45,588 nucleotides of DNA from an uncultured Nocardioides sp. (GTDB taxonomy: Bacteria; Actinomycetota; Actinomycetes; Propionibacteriales; Nocardioidaceae): contig NZ_CANKYS010000018.1 of NCBI RefSeq assembly GCF_947488025.1, forward strand, positions 1 to 45,588. The letters run 5' to 3'. The notes beneath the pieces were generated by a model, which saw only the letters and a list, made by a program, of their open reading frames with translations, was not told the DNA's origin and made no database searches. Position 1 is the first letter of the stretch; each line of letters begins with the position of its first letter. A program made the translations under genes and the position numbers. Below are positions 25,799 through 34,232 of this stretch, one piece after another.

Positions 25799-27427
25799 TC
25801 AGCCCTGGTCCGGGTAGCGGTGGTCCTTCGGAGGCACGAAGGTCTCCTTGATCGAGCGCGGCGAGGTCCAGCGCAGCAGGTTGACCGCGGCGCCGGCCTT
25901 GTCGTTGGTGCCCGACGCACGACCGCCGCCGAAGGGCTGCTGGCCGACGACGGCGCCGGTCGGCTTGTCGTTGATGTAGAAGTTCCCCGCTGCGAAGCGC
26001 AGCGTCTTGCGCGCCCAGGCGATGGCGGCGCGGTCCTGCGCGATGATCGCGCCGGTGAGGGCGTAGGGCGCGAACGACTCCATCTGCGCCACCACGGACT
26101 CGAAGTCGGCGTCGTCGTAGACGTGGACGGCCAGGATCGGCCCGAAGTACTCCTCGGAGAACATCTGGTCGGTCGGGTCGCTCGACTCCACGATCGTGGG
26201 CCGCACGAAGTAGCCCACCGAGTCGTCGGTCTGGCCGCCCGCGAGCAGCGTGAGGTGGTCGGTGCCCTCGATGCGGGCGATCGCCTTGCGGTGCTTGGCG
26301 AACGCGCGGTCGTCGATCACCGCTCCCATGAAGTTCGACAGGTCGGTGACGTCACCCATCGCCAGCGCCTCGGTGTCGGCGACGAGCTGGTCCTTGATCT
26401 TCACCCACACCGAGCGCGGGACGTAGGCGCGCGAGGCGGCCGAGCACTTCTGGCCCTGGAACTCGAACGCGCCACGGATCATCGCGACGCGCAGCACGTC
26501 GGGGTCGGCCGACGGGTGGGCGACGATGAAGTCCTTGCCCCCGGTCTCGCCGACGATGCGCGGGTAGGCGCGGTAGCCGGTGATGTTCTCACCGACGGTG
26601 CGCCACAGGTGCTGGAACGTCGGGGTGGAGCCGGTGAAGTGGATGCCCGCCAGGTCGCGGTGGGCCAGGGCGACCTTGGAGACGTCGAGACCGTCGCCGG
26701 GAAGCATGTTGATGACGCCGGGCGGCATGCCGGCCTCCTCCAGCAGCTCCATCGTCAGCGACGCGGCGAGCTGCTGGGTCGGCGAGGGCTTCCACAGCAC
26801 CGTGTTGCCCATCAGCGCGGGCGCAGTGGGCAGGTTGCCCGCGATCGCGGTGAAGTTGAACGGCGTGATCGCGTAGACGAAGCCCTCGAGCGGGCGGTGG
26901 TCGGTGCGGTTCCAGATGCCGGGGCTGTTGGCGATCGGCTGGTCGGTGAGGATCTGCTTGGCGTAGTGGACGTTGAACCGCCAGAAGTCGATCAGCTCGC
27001 ACGCCGCGTCGATCTCGGCCTGGAAGGCCGTCTTGGACTGGCCCAGCATGGTCGCGGCGTTCAGGCGCTGGCGCCACGGGCCGGCCAGCAGGTCGGCTGC
27101 CTTGAGGATGATCGCGCACTTCTCGTCGAAGGGCATCGCCTGCCAACCCGGGGCGGCAGCGGCCGCGGCCGCGATGGCGTCCTCGGTGTCCTTCGTCGTG
27201 GCCCCGCGCAGGGTGCCCAGCACGTGCTGGTGGTCGTGGGGCTGGACGACCTGGGTCTCCGCGCCGCCGCCCTCGCGGTGCTCGCCGCCGATGACGGCGT
27301 GGAAGGTGTGCTGCTCGCCCTCGAGACGGGCGAGCTCGGTGACCAGGGCCTCGCGCTCCGGGGCGCCGGGCGCGTAGGTCAGGTTCGGCTCGTTGGTCGG
27401 CGCCGGAGGAAAAGTGATCGCGTCCAT
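25799..27427 (-). CDS. pruA: 1-pyrroline-5-carboxylate dehydrogenase
   Basis: 542 residues from ATG 27427 (MDAITFPPAPTNEPNL), the usual start and length for P5CDH of the type 1 family. Aldehyde-dehydrogenase fold with catalytic Cys328 in GQKCSAASRAYV and general base Glu294 in VGETGGKDFI; also GNTVLWKPSP and EEYFGPILAV. Oxidises glutamate semialdehyde to glutamate, the second step of proline degradation, feeding the glutamate dehydrogenase encoded 750 bases away. The proline dehydrogenase gene is not in the window. CACGAT lies seven bases before the start. Confidence 0.97.
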   Translation of the reverse strand: MDAITFPPAPTNEPNLTYAPGAPEREALVTELARLEGEQHTFHAVIGGEHREGGGAETQVVQPHDHQHVLGTLRGATTKDTEDAIAAAAAAAPGWQAMPFDEKCAIILKAADLLAGPWRQRLNAATMLGQSKTAFQAEIDAACELIDFWRFNVHYAKQILTDQPIANSPGIWNRTDHRPLEGFVYAITPFNFTAIAGNLPTAPALMGNTVLWKPSPTQQLAASLTMELLEEAGMPPGVINMLPGDGLDVSKVALAHRDLAGIHFTGSTPTFQHLWRTVGENITGYRAYPRIVGETGGKDFIVAHPSADPDVLRVAMIRGAFEFQGQKCSAASRAYVPRSVWVKIKDQLVADTEALAMGDVTDLSNFMGAVIDDRAFAKHRKAIARIEGTDHLTLLAGGQTDDSVGYFVRPTIVESSDPTDQMFSEEYFGPILAVHVYDDADFESVVAQMESFAPYALTGAIIAQDRAAIAWARKTLRFAAGNFYINDKPTGAVVGQQPFGGGRASGTNDKAGAAVNLLRWTSPRSIKETFVPPKDHRYPDQG

Positions 27428-27497
27428 GCGGCTGATCGTGTCAGACGCGCTTGCGCGCCTCAAAGTGTTGGATCAGGGGCCCGACCAGGCGGCTCGG

Positions 27498-27842
27498 TCA
27501 GCGGGCGGCGACGAGGTCGCCGATCTCCTGGGTGGCCCACCAGGCGAGGTCGTCGTCGGCGTCCGCGTCGTCCTCGGTGTCGACGTGCACCGCGACGACG
27601 TCGCGCCAGCGGACGGGGGCGTCGGCCGTGGCGGTCTCGGCGACCACGACGACGCGCCGTCGCTGCCCGTCGGAGAGCCCGGCCACCAGCTCGGTGGAGG
27701 CGTCCGCGGCGGTCATCAGGGCGTCGTACTCGCTCTCCTCGGCGTCGTCGGCGGCGAGGACCGCGTCGACGACGCGGGGACCGTCGGCCGCCCAGTCGTC
27801 GGCCAGGCGCGGCAACGACGACGGCAGGTAGCGGCGTGTCAC
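27498..27842 (-). CDS. DUF6912-like small protein
   Basis: 114 residues from a GTG overlapping the WS/DGAT stop (GTGA). It begins TRRYLPSSLPRLAD, contains EESEYDALMTAADAS and RRVVVVAE, then DVVAVHVDTE, matching the pattern of DUF6912 proteins in actinobacteria from memory. The function is unknown; translational coupling to the acyltransferase gene suggests co-expression only. Confidence 0.7.
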   Translation of the reverse strand: MTRRYLPSSLPRLADDWAADGPRVVDAVLAADDAEESEYDALMTAADASTELVAGLSDGQRRRVVVVAETATADAPVRWRDVVAVHVDTEDDADADDDLAWWATQEIGDLVAAR

Positions 27843-29290
27843 TTCTCCCCCTTCCCGGCAGCCTTCTTGCGACCGCGCGGGGCGCGCGGCCGGGTGTCGG
27901 ACGCCGAGTCCTTCAGCTCCTCGAGCGACTCCAGCACGCACTGCCCCAGGACGTCGGCGTCGGGTACGGCGTCGCGGTCGGCCGTGATGCCGTAGAACAC
28001 CTTGCCGTCGTAGGACGTCACGCCGATGGCCAGCGGGTGGTCGGGAAGCAGCGGGTGCACCGGGTAGGACTCGAGCATCCGGGCGCCGTCGGCGTAGAGC
28101 GGGAACTGCGGACCCGGCACGTTGGTGATGGAGACGTGGAACCCGCGTCGCAGCTCGGCGGTCGCGAGGCGCGCCCCGAGCGCGTGGAACGTCGTCGGGG
28201 CGAAGCCGGCGATGCCGGAGAGCCGGCGGGCCGAGACGTTGCGCCCGTTGTCGCGGTGGGCGCGCAGGTCGTAGCTGACCTGGTGCAGCCGGACGACGGG
28301 GCTGGGCTCGCCGATGGGCAGGTTCACCAGGTGGCCGGTGATCTGGGTGCCGAGCGACGTCGGCTCGAGCTCGTCGTCGATGACCGACATCGGCACGATG
28401 GCCTTGATCGTGCGGAGCCCGCCGAGTGACTCCGCACGGGCCATCAACCAGCCGCGGAGACCGCCGGCCAGGGTGGCGAGGATGACGTCGTTGACCGTGC
28501 CGCCGTGCACCTCGCGGATCGCGCGGTAGTCGGAGAGCTCGGTGCGCGCGGTCACGAAGCGGCGCTGCTGGGAGAGTCGCCTGTGCACCGGCGTGGAGTG
28601 GACCGGACCACGGCCGGCGAGGGCGTTGGCCACCTCGGCCACGCGGGCGCCCGAGGCGGAGGCCGCGCGACCGAGCGACTCGGCGTTGGCGCGGGTGGTC
28701 ATCCAGAGCGTGCGGGGACTCTCGAGGCTGTCGGTCACCGCGTTGAGCGCGGCCGCCACCGGACCGGCCGGGCGACCCGGTCGCCAGTCGTCGTCGTGCC
28801 CGAGGGTGGAGCGGTCCGGGGACGTGTCGAGCAGCACCTGGCCGATGTCGACGGTCTCGCGCCCGTCGACGAGGATCTGGTGGCTCTTGGTCAGCAGGGC
28901 GACGCGGCCGTGCTCGGGGCCCTCGACGAAGTAGCATTCCCACAGCGGGCGGCTGCGGTCGAGCGGCCGTGACGCGATGCGCGCCACGAGCTCGCGGAGC
29001 TGGTCGATCGACCCCGGTCGCGGCAGCGCGGAGCGGCGTACGTGGTAGCCGAGGTCGAAGCCCTCGTCGTCCACCCACGCCGGGTTCGCCAGCCGCCCCG
29101 GCACCAGCTGCAGGCGCTGGCGGTAGCGGGGGACGAAGGCGATCCGGTCGGCGATGAGCTGCACGAGCCGGTCGTGGTCGAACCCGGACTCCCCCGGGTC
29201 GAAGATCTCCACCGTGGCGTTGTGCATGGGCGTCGTGGGGGACTCGGCGGCCAGGATGGCCAGGTCCCGCGGCCGGAGCCGCTCACTCAT
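27839..29290 (-). CDS. WS/DGAT family acyltransferase with altered active site
   Basis: 483 residues from ATG 29290 (MSERLRPRD). Family features: LAILAAESPTTPMHNATVEIF at the N-terminus, RPLDRSRPLWECYFVEG, TVNDVILATLAGGLRGW, and SITNVPGPQFPLY in the C-terminal half. The normally invariant HHxxxDG reads HQILVDG (His137, Gln138, Asp142): the second His, the general base, is Gln, so acyl transfer by the normal mechanism is doubtful. The C-terminus is Lys/Arg-rich (RGRKKAAGKGEK). GTG 29311 would add seven residues; a frame-shifted short frame overlaps the start. Confidence 0.85.
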   Translation of the reverse strand: MSERLRPRDLAILAAESPTTPMHNATVEIFDPGESGFDHDRLVQLIADRIAFVPRYRQRLQLVPGRLANPAWVDDEGFDLGYHVRRSALPRPGSIDQLRELVARIASRPLDRSRPLWECYFVEGPEHGRVALLTKSHQILVDGRETVDIGQVLLDTSPDRSTLGHDDDWRPGRPAGPVAAALNAVTDSLESPRTLWMTTRANAESLGRAASASGARVAEVANALAGRGPVHSTPVHRRLSQQRRFVTARTELSDYRAIREVHGGTVNDVILATLAGGLRGWLMARAESLGGLRTIKAIVPMSVIDDELEPTSLGTQITGHLVNLPIGEPSPVVRLHQVSYDLRAHRDNGRNVSARRLSGIAGFAPTTFHALGARLATAELRRGFHVSITNVPGPQFPLYADGARMLESYPVHPLLPDHPLAIGVTSYDGKVFYGITADRDAVPDADVLGQCVLESLEELKDSASDTRPRAPRGRKKAAGKGEK

Positions 29291-29315
29291 GCACGCACTC
29301 GCTGCGCTCACTCAT
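29283..29315 (-). other. overlapping 10-codon upstream reading frame at a duplicated start
   Basis: The 11 bases ATGAGTGAGCG occur twice, beginning at 29315 and 29290. The upstream copy has the better ribosome-binding site (GAGAGG about eight bases before it) but encodes only MSERSECVHE before a TGA inside the true gene start. It looks like a small duplication or insertion that moved the start of the acyltransferase gene, or a leader peptide coupled to it. Confidence 0.5.
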
Positions 29316-29426
29316 GTGGTGCCCTCTCGTCGGTGATCTTGTCCCGCATGGGATTCTGGCAGAGGCAGTGACGCCGCGAGTGCCGCGGTCGCTGCCTGCC
29401 CGTGCAGTCGTCGAAGGAGAACCCCC

Positions 29427-29867
29427 GTGTCCGGTCGCGTCCTCACGCGCCTCGCCCCCGTCGTGCTCGTCCTGGCCGCGTCGCTCACCGCGTGCGGCGG
29501 CGACGCTGACACCGACCCGCCGGCCGCCGACCAGGCCGCGACCCCCTCCGAGTCCCCCTCCGAATCCCCCTCCGAGTCCCCGTCCGACTCGGGCACGGAG
29601 TCCGACGCCGTCGCCCTGACCGTCACCCGCGAGGGCGACTCCTTCACCCCCAACGGCGAGCGGGTGGAGCTCGGGATCGACCAGCCCCTGGTCCTGACGA
29701 TCGAGGCCGACGAGGCGGGCGAGCTCCACGTGCACACCACGCCCGAACAGACGATCGCCTACGACGCCGGCACGTCCGAGCACGAGATCGTCGTCGACCG
29801 ACCGGGCGTGCTCGAGGTGGAGAGCCACGACCCCGACGTGATCCTGCTGCAGCTCGAAGTCCGGTGA
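29427..29867 (+). CDS. secreted lipoprotein with cupredoxin-like domain
   Basis: 146 residues, GTG start with AAGGAG eight bases upstream. Lipoprotein signal with lipobox LTAC, Cys23 being the lipidated residue; then a Ser/Glu/Pro linker (about 40-56) built from tandem SESP units encoded by a 12-base repeat; then a beta-rich domain (about 62-146) with LHVHTTPEQ, possibly binding a metal through His. Anchored to the outer face of the membrane. Its stop overlaps the start of the next membrane-protein gene, so the two likely act together. The function is unknown. Confidence 0.8.
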   Translation: MSGRVLTRLAPVVLVLAASLTACGGDADTDPPAADQAATPSESPSESPSESPSDSGTESDAVALTVTREGDSFTPNGERVELGIDQPLVLTIEADEAGELHVHTTPEQTIAYDAGTSEHEIVVDRPGVLEVESHDPDVILLQLEVR

Positions 29868-31207
29868 GCCTCTTTCCCGCAACCGTGGGCGGCTCCATCT
29901 CCGCCCACGGCCTCGGCGGCGCCAAGGACCTGCCGATCCCCTCCGAGCTCGCGATCGCGGGCGCCGTCGCCGCGCTCGTGGTCTCCTTCACCGTGCTCGC
30001 CGTGGCCTGGCGCGAGCCCCGCTACGACGCGGCCACCAGCGGCCGTCCGGCACCCCCGTGGCTGGACCGGTTGGTGTCGTCCCGCGCGCTCGCCGTCGCG
30101 GCGCGGGTGTTCGGCATGGTCTTCTTCCTCTACCTCGCCGCAGCCGCGGTGCTCGGCGAGGACACCCTGATCAACCCGTTCCTCGGCACCGTCTACGTGC
30201 TGCTGTGGGTCGGCCTCGTGCCCGCCTCGCTGCTGCTGGGTCCCGTCTTCCGGGCCATCAGCCCGGCGCGGACCATCAGCATGCTGTTCGCGAAGATCTC
30301 CGGGGCTCCCGAGGGCGAGGGCCTCTACGCCTATCCCGCTCGGCTCGGCTACTGGCCGGCCGCGGCCGGGCTGTTCGCCTTCGTGTGGCTCGAGCTCGTC
30401 TACCCCTACTCCACCGACCTCGGCCCGGTGCGGCTCTGGTTCGCGGCCTACCTCGGCATCATGTTCATCGGCTCCGCCCTGTGGGGTACGACGTTCCTCG
30501 CCCGGGCCGACCCGTTCGAGGTCTACTCCTCGCTGGTCGCGAAGCTGTCCGTCTGGGGTCGCCGTGACGGAGCGCTCGTGCTGCGCAGTCCGCTCGCCAA
30601 CCTCGACACGGTCGTGCCGCGGCCGGGCCTGGTGGCGGTCGTCGGCGTCCTCTTCGGGAGCACGGCCTTCGACTCCTTCCGGGATTCGCCGCCCTGGCTC
30701 CAGCTCGTGCAGTCGATGTCGACCTCGCGGGTGTGGCCCGACACCCTGGCGCTCATCGCGTTCTCGGCCGGCGTCTCACTCGCGCTGGCGGTGGCCACCA
30801 TGGCGACGGGCGTCACGAGCGACGTCCCGCGGCGCGCGCTGCCCAACCTGTTCGCCCACTCGGTCATCCCGATCATCGTGGGCTACATCGCGGCCCACTA
30901 CCTGACCTACTTCGTCGAGTACGGCCAGCAGACCCTCATCCAGCTGAGCGACCCGTTCAGCCGCGGCGACGACTACCTCGGCACCGCCGACCTCCAGGTC
31001 AACTACTGGCTCTCCCAGCACCCGACGTTCCTGGCGGTCATGAAGGTGTGCGCGGTCACCCTCGGCCACGTGGTGGGCGTCGTCGCGGCGCACGACCGGG
31101 CCGTCAAGCTGCTGCCCAAGCGGCACCAGCTGACAGGTCAGCTGCCGCTGCTGGTGGCGATGGTCGGCTTCACCGTGGGAGGCCTGTACCTGCTGTTCGC
31201 TGCATGA
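29864..31207 (+). CDS. multi-pass membrane protein, unknown function
   Basis: 447 residues, GTG overlapping the lipoprotein stop (GTGA). About ten or eleven transmembrane helices separated by short loops; motifs include NPFLGTVYVLLWVGLVPASL, a central RADPFEVYSSLVAKLSVWG loop, and a late AHDRAVKLLPKRHQLTGQLP loop. Conserved-looking aromatic and His residues lie in the membrane (for example HYLTYFVEYGQQ). It does not match a transporter family I can name. Paired with the lipoprotein, it may handle a metal or a small solute. Stops two bases before the convergent RTX gene ends. Confidence 0.8.
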   Translation: MSLFPATVGGSISAHGLGGAKDLPIPSELAIAGAVAALVVSFTVLAVAWREPRYDAATSGRPAPPWLDRLVSSRALAVAARVFGMVFFLYLAAAAVLGEDTLINPFLGTVYVLLWVGLVPASLLLGPVFRAISPARTISMLFAKISGAPEGEGLYAYPARLGYWPAAAGLFAFVWLELVYPYSTDLGPVRLWFAAYLGIMFIGSALWGTTFLARADPFEVYSSLVAKLSVWGRRDGALVLRSPLANLDTVVPRPGLVAVVGVLFGSTAFDSFRDSPPWLQLVQSMSTSRVWPDTLALIAFSAGVSLALAVATMATGVTSDVPRRALPNLFAHSVIPIIVGYIAAHYLTYFVEYGQQTLIQLSDPFSRGDDYLGTADLQVNYWLSQHPTFLAVMKVCAVTLGHVVGVVAAHDRAVKLLPKRHQLTGQLPLLVAMVGFTVGGLYLLFAA

Positions 31208-31208
31208 C

Positions 31209-32066
31209 CTAGCGCTGCGACGGGATCGAGCCGTAGGGCCACCCGGCCGGCAGCGCCGACGTGACCTCGATGATGTCGCAGGAACCGCGGTAGTCGATCA
31301 CGTCGGCGGGGTCGCGCCAGCCGACGAAGATCACCCGGTCGGCGTTGCCGACGCCGCCCAGGGTCGGGTCGTCGCAGTGGATGCGGTCCTCGTCGCCGTC
31401 GGGAAGCACGTAGATGGTGTCGTTGCCCTGCTCGGTGAAGACCTTGTCGCGGCCGGGACCGAGGAAGACGGCGTCGTCGCCCTCGTCGCCCTTGATCTTG
31501 ACGTCGTTGCCCTCCCCGTCGATCAGCACGTCGTTGCCGGGTCCGCCCTGGATCGCGCCGTCGTCACCGGGACCGGCGTCGATCCAGTCGTTGCCGTCGT
31601 TGCCGATGTGCTTGTCGATGCCGTCGCCGCCGAAGAGTTGGTCGTCACCGTCACCGCCGCCGACCAGGTCGTTGCCGCCCTCGCCGTGCACGACGTCGAT
31701 GCCGGCTCCGGCGGTGAGCTTGTCATTGCCCTCGCCGCCGTACATGACGTCGTCGCCCTGACCGCCGTCGAGGGAGTCGTTGCCGAGCCCGCCGGAGCCC
31801 CAGTCGTTGCCGGGCTGCAGGGTGATCCAGTCGTCGCCGTCGTCGCCGCTGACGGTGTCGTGCCCGTTGCCGGCGTAGACCCTGTCGTTGCCGCCACGGG
31901 CGGTGACCTTGTCCTGGCCACCGATCGCCATGATCTTGTCGGCGCGGTTCTTGCCCTTGATGGTGTCGTGACCGGTGGTGCCCTGGAAGAGCTTGGCAGA
32001 CGCCGGAGCTGCGGACAGGACGACCGCCAGGGTGGCGATGGTGGCGATGCGGAAGTGACGCGACAT
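31209..32066 (-). CDS. secreted calcium-binding RTX-repeat protein
   Basis: 285 residues. Sec signal peptide (1 to about 24, cut after ASA), followed by many hemolysin-type nonapeptides of the form GGxGNDxLx (about 45-215), such as GGEGNDKLTAG and GGDGDDQLFG, which wind into a calcium-bound beta-roll outside the cell. The C-terminal 60 residues are different and hold two Cys (HCDDP, GSCDII). No enzyme domain is attached and no type I exporter lies nearby. RBS GAGGGGG precedes the ATG. The role is unknown, possibly surface or matrix. Confidence 0.9.
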   Translation of the reverse strand: MSRHFRIATIATLAVVLSAAPASAKLFQGTTGHDTIKGKNRADKIMAIGGQDKVTARGGNDRVYAGNGHDTVSGDDGDDWITLQPGNDWGSGGLGNDSLDGGQGDDVMYGGEGNDKLTAGAGIDVVHGEGGNDLVGGGDGDDQLFGGDGIDKHIGNDGNDWIDAGPGDDGAIQGGPGNDVLIDGEGNDVKIKGDEGDDAVFLGPGRDKVFTEQGNDTIYVLPDGDEDRIHCDDPTLGGVGNADRVIFVGWRDPADVIDYRGSCDIIEVTSALPAGWPYGSIPSQR

Positions 32067-32093
32067 GGAAGTTCCCCCTCGGGTTCGGGGCCC

Positions 32094-32099
32094 AAATTA
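32094..32099 (-). promoter_or_regulatory. candidate -10 element of the RTX gene
   Basis: TAATTT on the minus strand, 27 bases before ATG 32066, within an unusually AT-rich stretch (about 32093-32150) that also covers the last codons of the upstream gene. A following leader carries the ribosome-binding site. Confidence 0.4.
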
Positions 32100-32118
32100 C
32101 GTCAAATCTTGATGGTTT

Positions 32119-33411
32119 TCAGAATTTTGCCCTCTTGACTTGCCCGAATTGACGCCGAAGGTGGCGGGTTCGTCCGGAGGAGCGGTCCGCTCCTCCACTG
32201 CTGTGAGCCGGGAGCACGGCGTCGGCCAGCGCGGCGAGGGCCCGCACCAGGGACGAGTCGCCGAGGTCGGCGACCGGACGGCCGCTGACCAGCGCCCGGT
32301 CGAGACCGGGCCGGTCCTCGGGCAGGAAGTGCAGGCCGGCGACCCGACTGAAGCCCTCGACCATGCCGGCGATCTCCTTCTCCGACCACCCGATCGAGGA
32401 ACGCATCCGGTTGACGACGACCCGCACGGGGGTGCCTGCCGTGAGGTCGCGCAGGTCGACGAGCCCGCGGGCGAGGCGGGTGAGCCCCACGGGGTCGGCC
32501 GAGCCCACGACCACCACCTCGTCGGCCTGCTCCAGGGTCGCGAGGGTCAGCGTGTTGCGACCGGGACGGCCGCCGAGGTCGGAGCCGGTGTCGTCCTCCA
32601 GGCTGAAGCCCGTGTCGACGACGACCTGGCCGTGACCCCGCGCGCGCTCGAGCAGCTGGTCGACCTGCGCCGCCCTCACCTCGCGCCACCGGTCGGCCCG
32701 CGGGAGGCCGGTGACGACCGCCAGCCGGTCCCCCACGCTCCGGCACACCGAGGCGAACCGGTCGTCCAGCTGGCCGGCGGAGGCGAGGCGCGCGGCCGAC
32801 AGCAGGCCGGACACCTCGTCGAGGATGCCGAGCTGCTGCGCGACGGCACCACCGTAGGGGTCCAGGTCGGCAAGGACCACGGCCACGTCGCGCCGGGCGA
32901 GCTCCCAGGCCAGGTTGGTCGCGACCGTCGTACGGCCGGGGGCGCCGGCCGGCCCCCAGACGACCACGAGCCGGCCCGCCTCCGCCGCGGGCGGGGCAGC
33001 GGCGGCGACCGGGTCGAGGACCGACAGGTCGTCACCCCGTGCACGGGTGTCGGCGACGTCCTCGACCGTCGTGACCACCCGGGGCAGGGTGGCCAGCTGT
33101 CCCCTCCCGACGAGTGCGGTGATGCCCAGGCGTGCGGCGTGCTCGCGGGCGTCGAGGTCGTCGGCCAGGGCCGAGGTCACGGCGACGGGCCGCACGGCAT
33201 GGCGCCGCAGGTGGGCGACGCTGGTCGGGTCGAGGCCCGGGGCGTCGAGGGAGACCACGGCCACGTCGGCCTGGCCGCTGGTGACGGCTGCGAGCAGGTC
33301 GTCGACGTCGACGCAGCGCTTGAGCACGACCACACCGGGATGGGCCTCGAGGTCGGCCATGGCCGGCGACTCCCACGCCTCGCCCGCCGCGAGGAGCAGC
33401 ACGCAGATCAC
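32119..33411 (-). CDS. CpaE/TadZ-like ATPase of the pilus system
   Basis: 430 residues from GTG 33411, preceded by GGAGGGG nine bases upstream. Residues 1-110 form a receiver-like domain (ICVLLLAAGEAWESPA, then DVAVVSLDAPG) without a clear phosphorylation site. Residues 150-400 are a MinD/ParA-type domain: degenerate Walker A GPAGAPGRTT, with Arg160 in the position of the P-loop Lys, then LADLDPYGG and VVVDTGFS. CpaE/TadZ proteins place the pilus machine in the cell. The 3' tail is basic. It is translated with the SAF-domain gene in front of it. Confidence 0.8.
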   Translation of the reverse strand: MICVLLLAAGEAWESPAMADLEAHPGVVVLKRCVDVDDLLAAVTSGQADVAVVSLDAPGLDPTSVAHLRRHAVRPVAVTSALADDLDAREHAARLGITALVGRGQLATLPRVVTTVEDVADTRARGDDLSVLDPVAAAAPPAAEAGRLVVVWGPAGAPGRTTVATNLAWELARRDVAVVLADLDPYGGAVAQQLGILDEVSGLLSAARLASAGQLDDRFASVCRSVGDRLAVVTGLPRADRWREVRAAQVDQLLERARGHGQVVVDTGFSLEDDTGSDLGGRPGRNTLTLATLEQADEVVVVGSADPVGLTRLARGLVDLRDLTAGTPVRVVVNRMRSSIGWSEKEIAGMVEGFSRVAGLHFLPEDRPGLDRALVSGRPVADLGDSSLVRALAALADAVLPAHSSGGADRSSGRTRHLRRQFGQVKRAKF

Positions 33412-33416
33412 GGTCG

Positions 33417-34133
33417 TCAGCCCCTCCCCACGACGCGGACCCGGTCGTCGCCGACGGCCGCCAGGACCACCCCCAGCGACTCCTCGTCGGTCTCGGGGAC
33501 GGCGAGGACGAGCTGTCGGCTCGTCGCCGATGCGAAGGCGTCGGCCACCACGGGCGCGTCGAGGACCACGACGTCCCCGAGCACCAGCTCGGCGGCCGGC
33601 CGACCGCGGCGCTGGAGGACCGTGCGGTCGGCCACGACCCACACGTCCACCCGGGACCCCCGGACCAGGTCGGTCGGGACGTGCTCGGCCGCCACGGCGA
33701 TCGACAGCGACACGGTGTCGTCGGCCGGCTCGTCCCCCAGGGCGGCGGCCGGCACCAGCTCACCGGCAGACAGCGGCCGGGTGAGGGTGAGCGCCGCCGG
33801 GAGCTCGTCGTCGACGCCGAGGTAGCGGTCGTGGTCGGCGGACTCGGCGAAGCGCACCCGAGCGGGCTCGAGGTCGGCGGCGGTGATCGTCTGCCCCGCG
33901 ACCAGGTCGGACGACGCGGCCCAGACCGGGGTCAGGTCGTCGGCGCCGGACAGGATGCGGGCACCGGCCACCACCGAGCCCGTCACCAGGACCACCCCGA
34001 CCCACAGCCGGGGGTCGCGCCACCCAGGGGTCGTGGCCCGCGTCGCGGCCGGCACGTCGGTGGCGCGGCCGGGCGGCGCGGCCGCGTCCGGACGGGCGTG
34101 ACGGGAGGAGGTCCGAGAGCTGGTCCGAGGCAC
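33417..34133 (-). CDS. CpaB/RcpC-like SAF-domain pilus protein
   Basis: 238 residues from GTG 34133. One transmembrane helix (about 40-58, LWVGVVLVTGSVVAGARIL), then a SAF domain (about 66-130: ASSDLVAGQTITAADLEPARVRF and LTRPLSAGELVPAAAL) and an RcpC-type domain with RGSRVDVWVV. CpaB proteins sit in the envelope and support Flp pilus assembly, normally next to cpaE and tadA. Its stop lies six bases before the CpaE-like start. The tadA operon is about 29 kb away in this window. Confidence 0.82.
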   Translation of the reverse strand: MPRTSSRTSSRHARPDAAAPPGRATDVPAATRATTPGWRDPRLWVGVVLVTGSVVAGARILSGADDLTPVWAASSDLVAGQTITAADLEPARVRFAESADHDRYLGVDDELPAALTLTRPLSAGELVPAAALGDEPADDTVSLSIAVAAEHVPTDLVRGSRVDVWVVADRTVLQRRGRPAAELVLGDVVVLDAPVVADAFASATSRQLVLAVPETDEESLGVVLAAVGDDRVRVVGRG

Positions 34134-34220
34134 GACGACATCATTGCCGCACGAGCCGGACTTCACACCTGTCTCTCCACAGGGACGGCCGGGCGGCGTC
34201 GGGAGCCGCACCCGCGGTGG

Positions 34221-34226
34221 CACGAT
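34221..34226 (+). promoter_or_regulatory. -10-like element of the BldC-like gene
   Basis: CACGAT six bases before ATG 34233; first base departs from TANNNT. Weak candidate for a leaderless promoter. Confidence 0.3.
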
Positions 34227-34232
34227 GGCCCC

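Noticed and set aside
31377..32000. Regularly spaced short repeats that could suggest a CRISPR array
   Set aside because: The repeats are the coding DNA of GGxGNDxLx calcium-binding repeats; units vary in sequence and there are no spacers of constant length between identical repeats.
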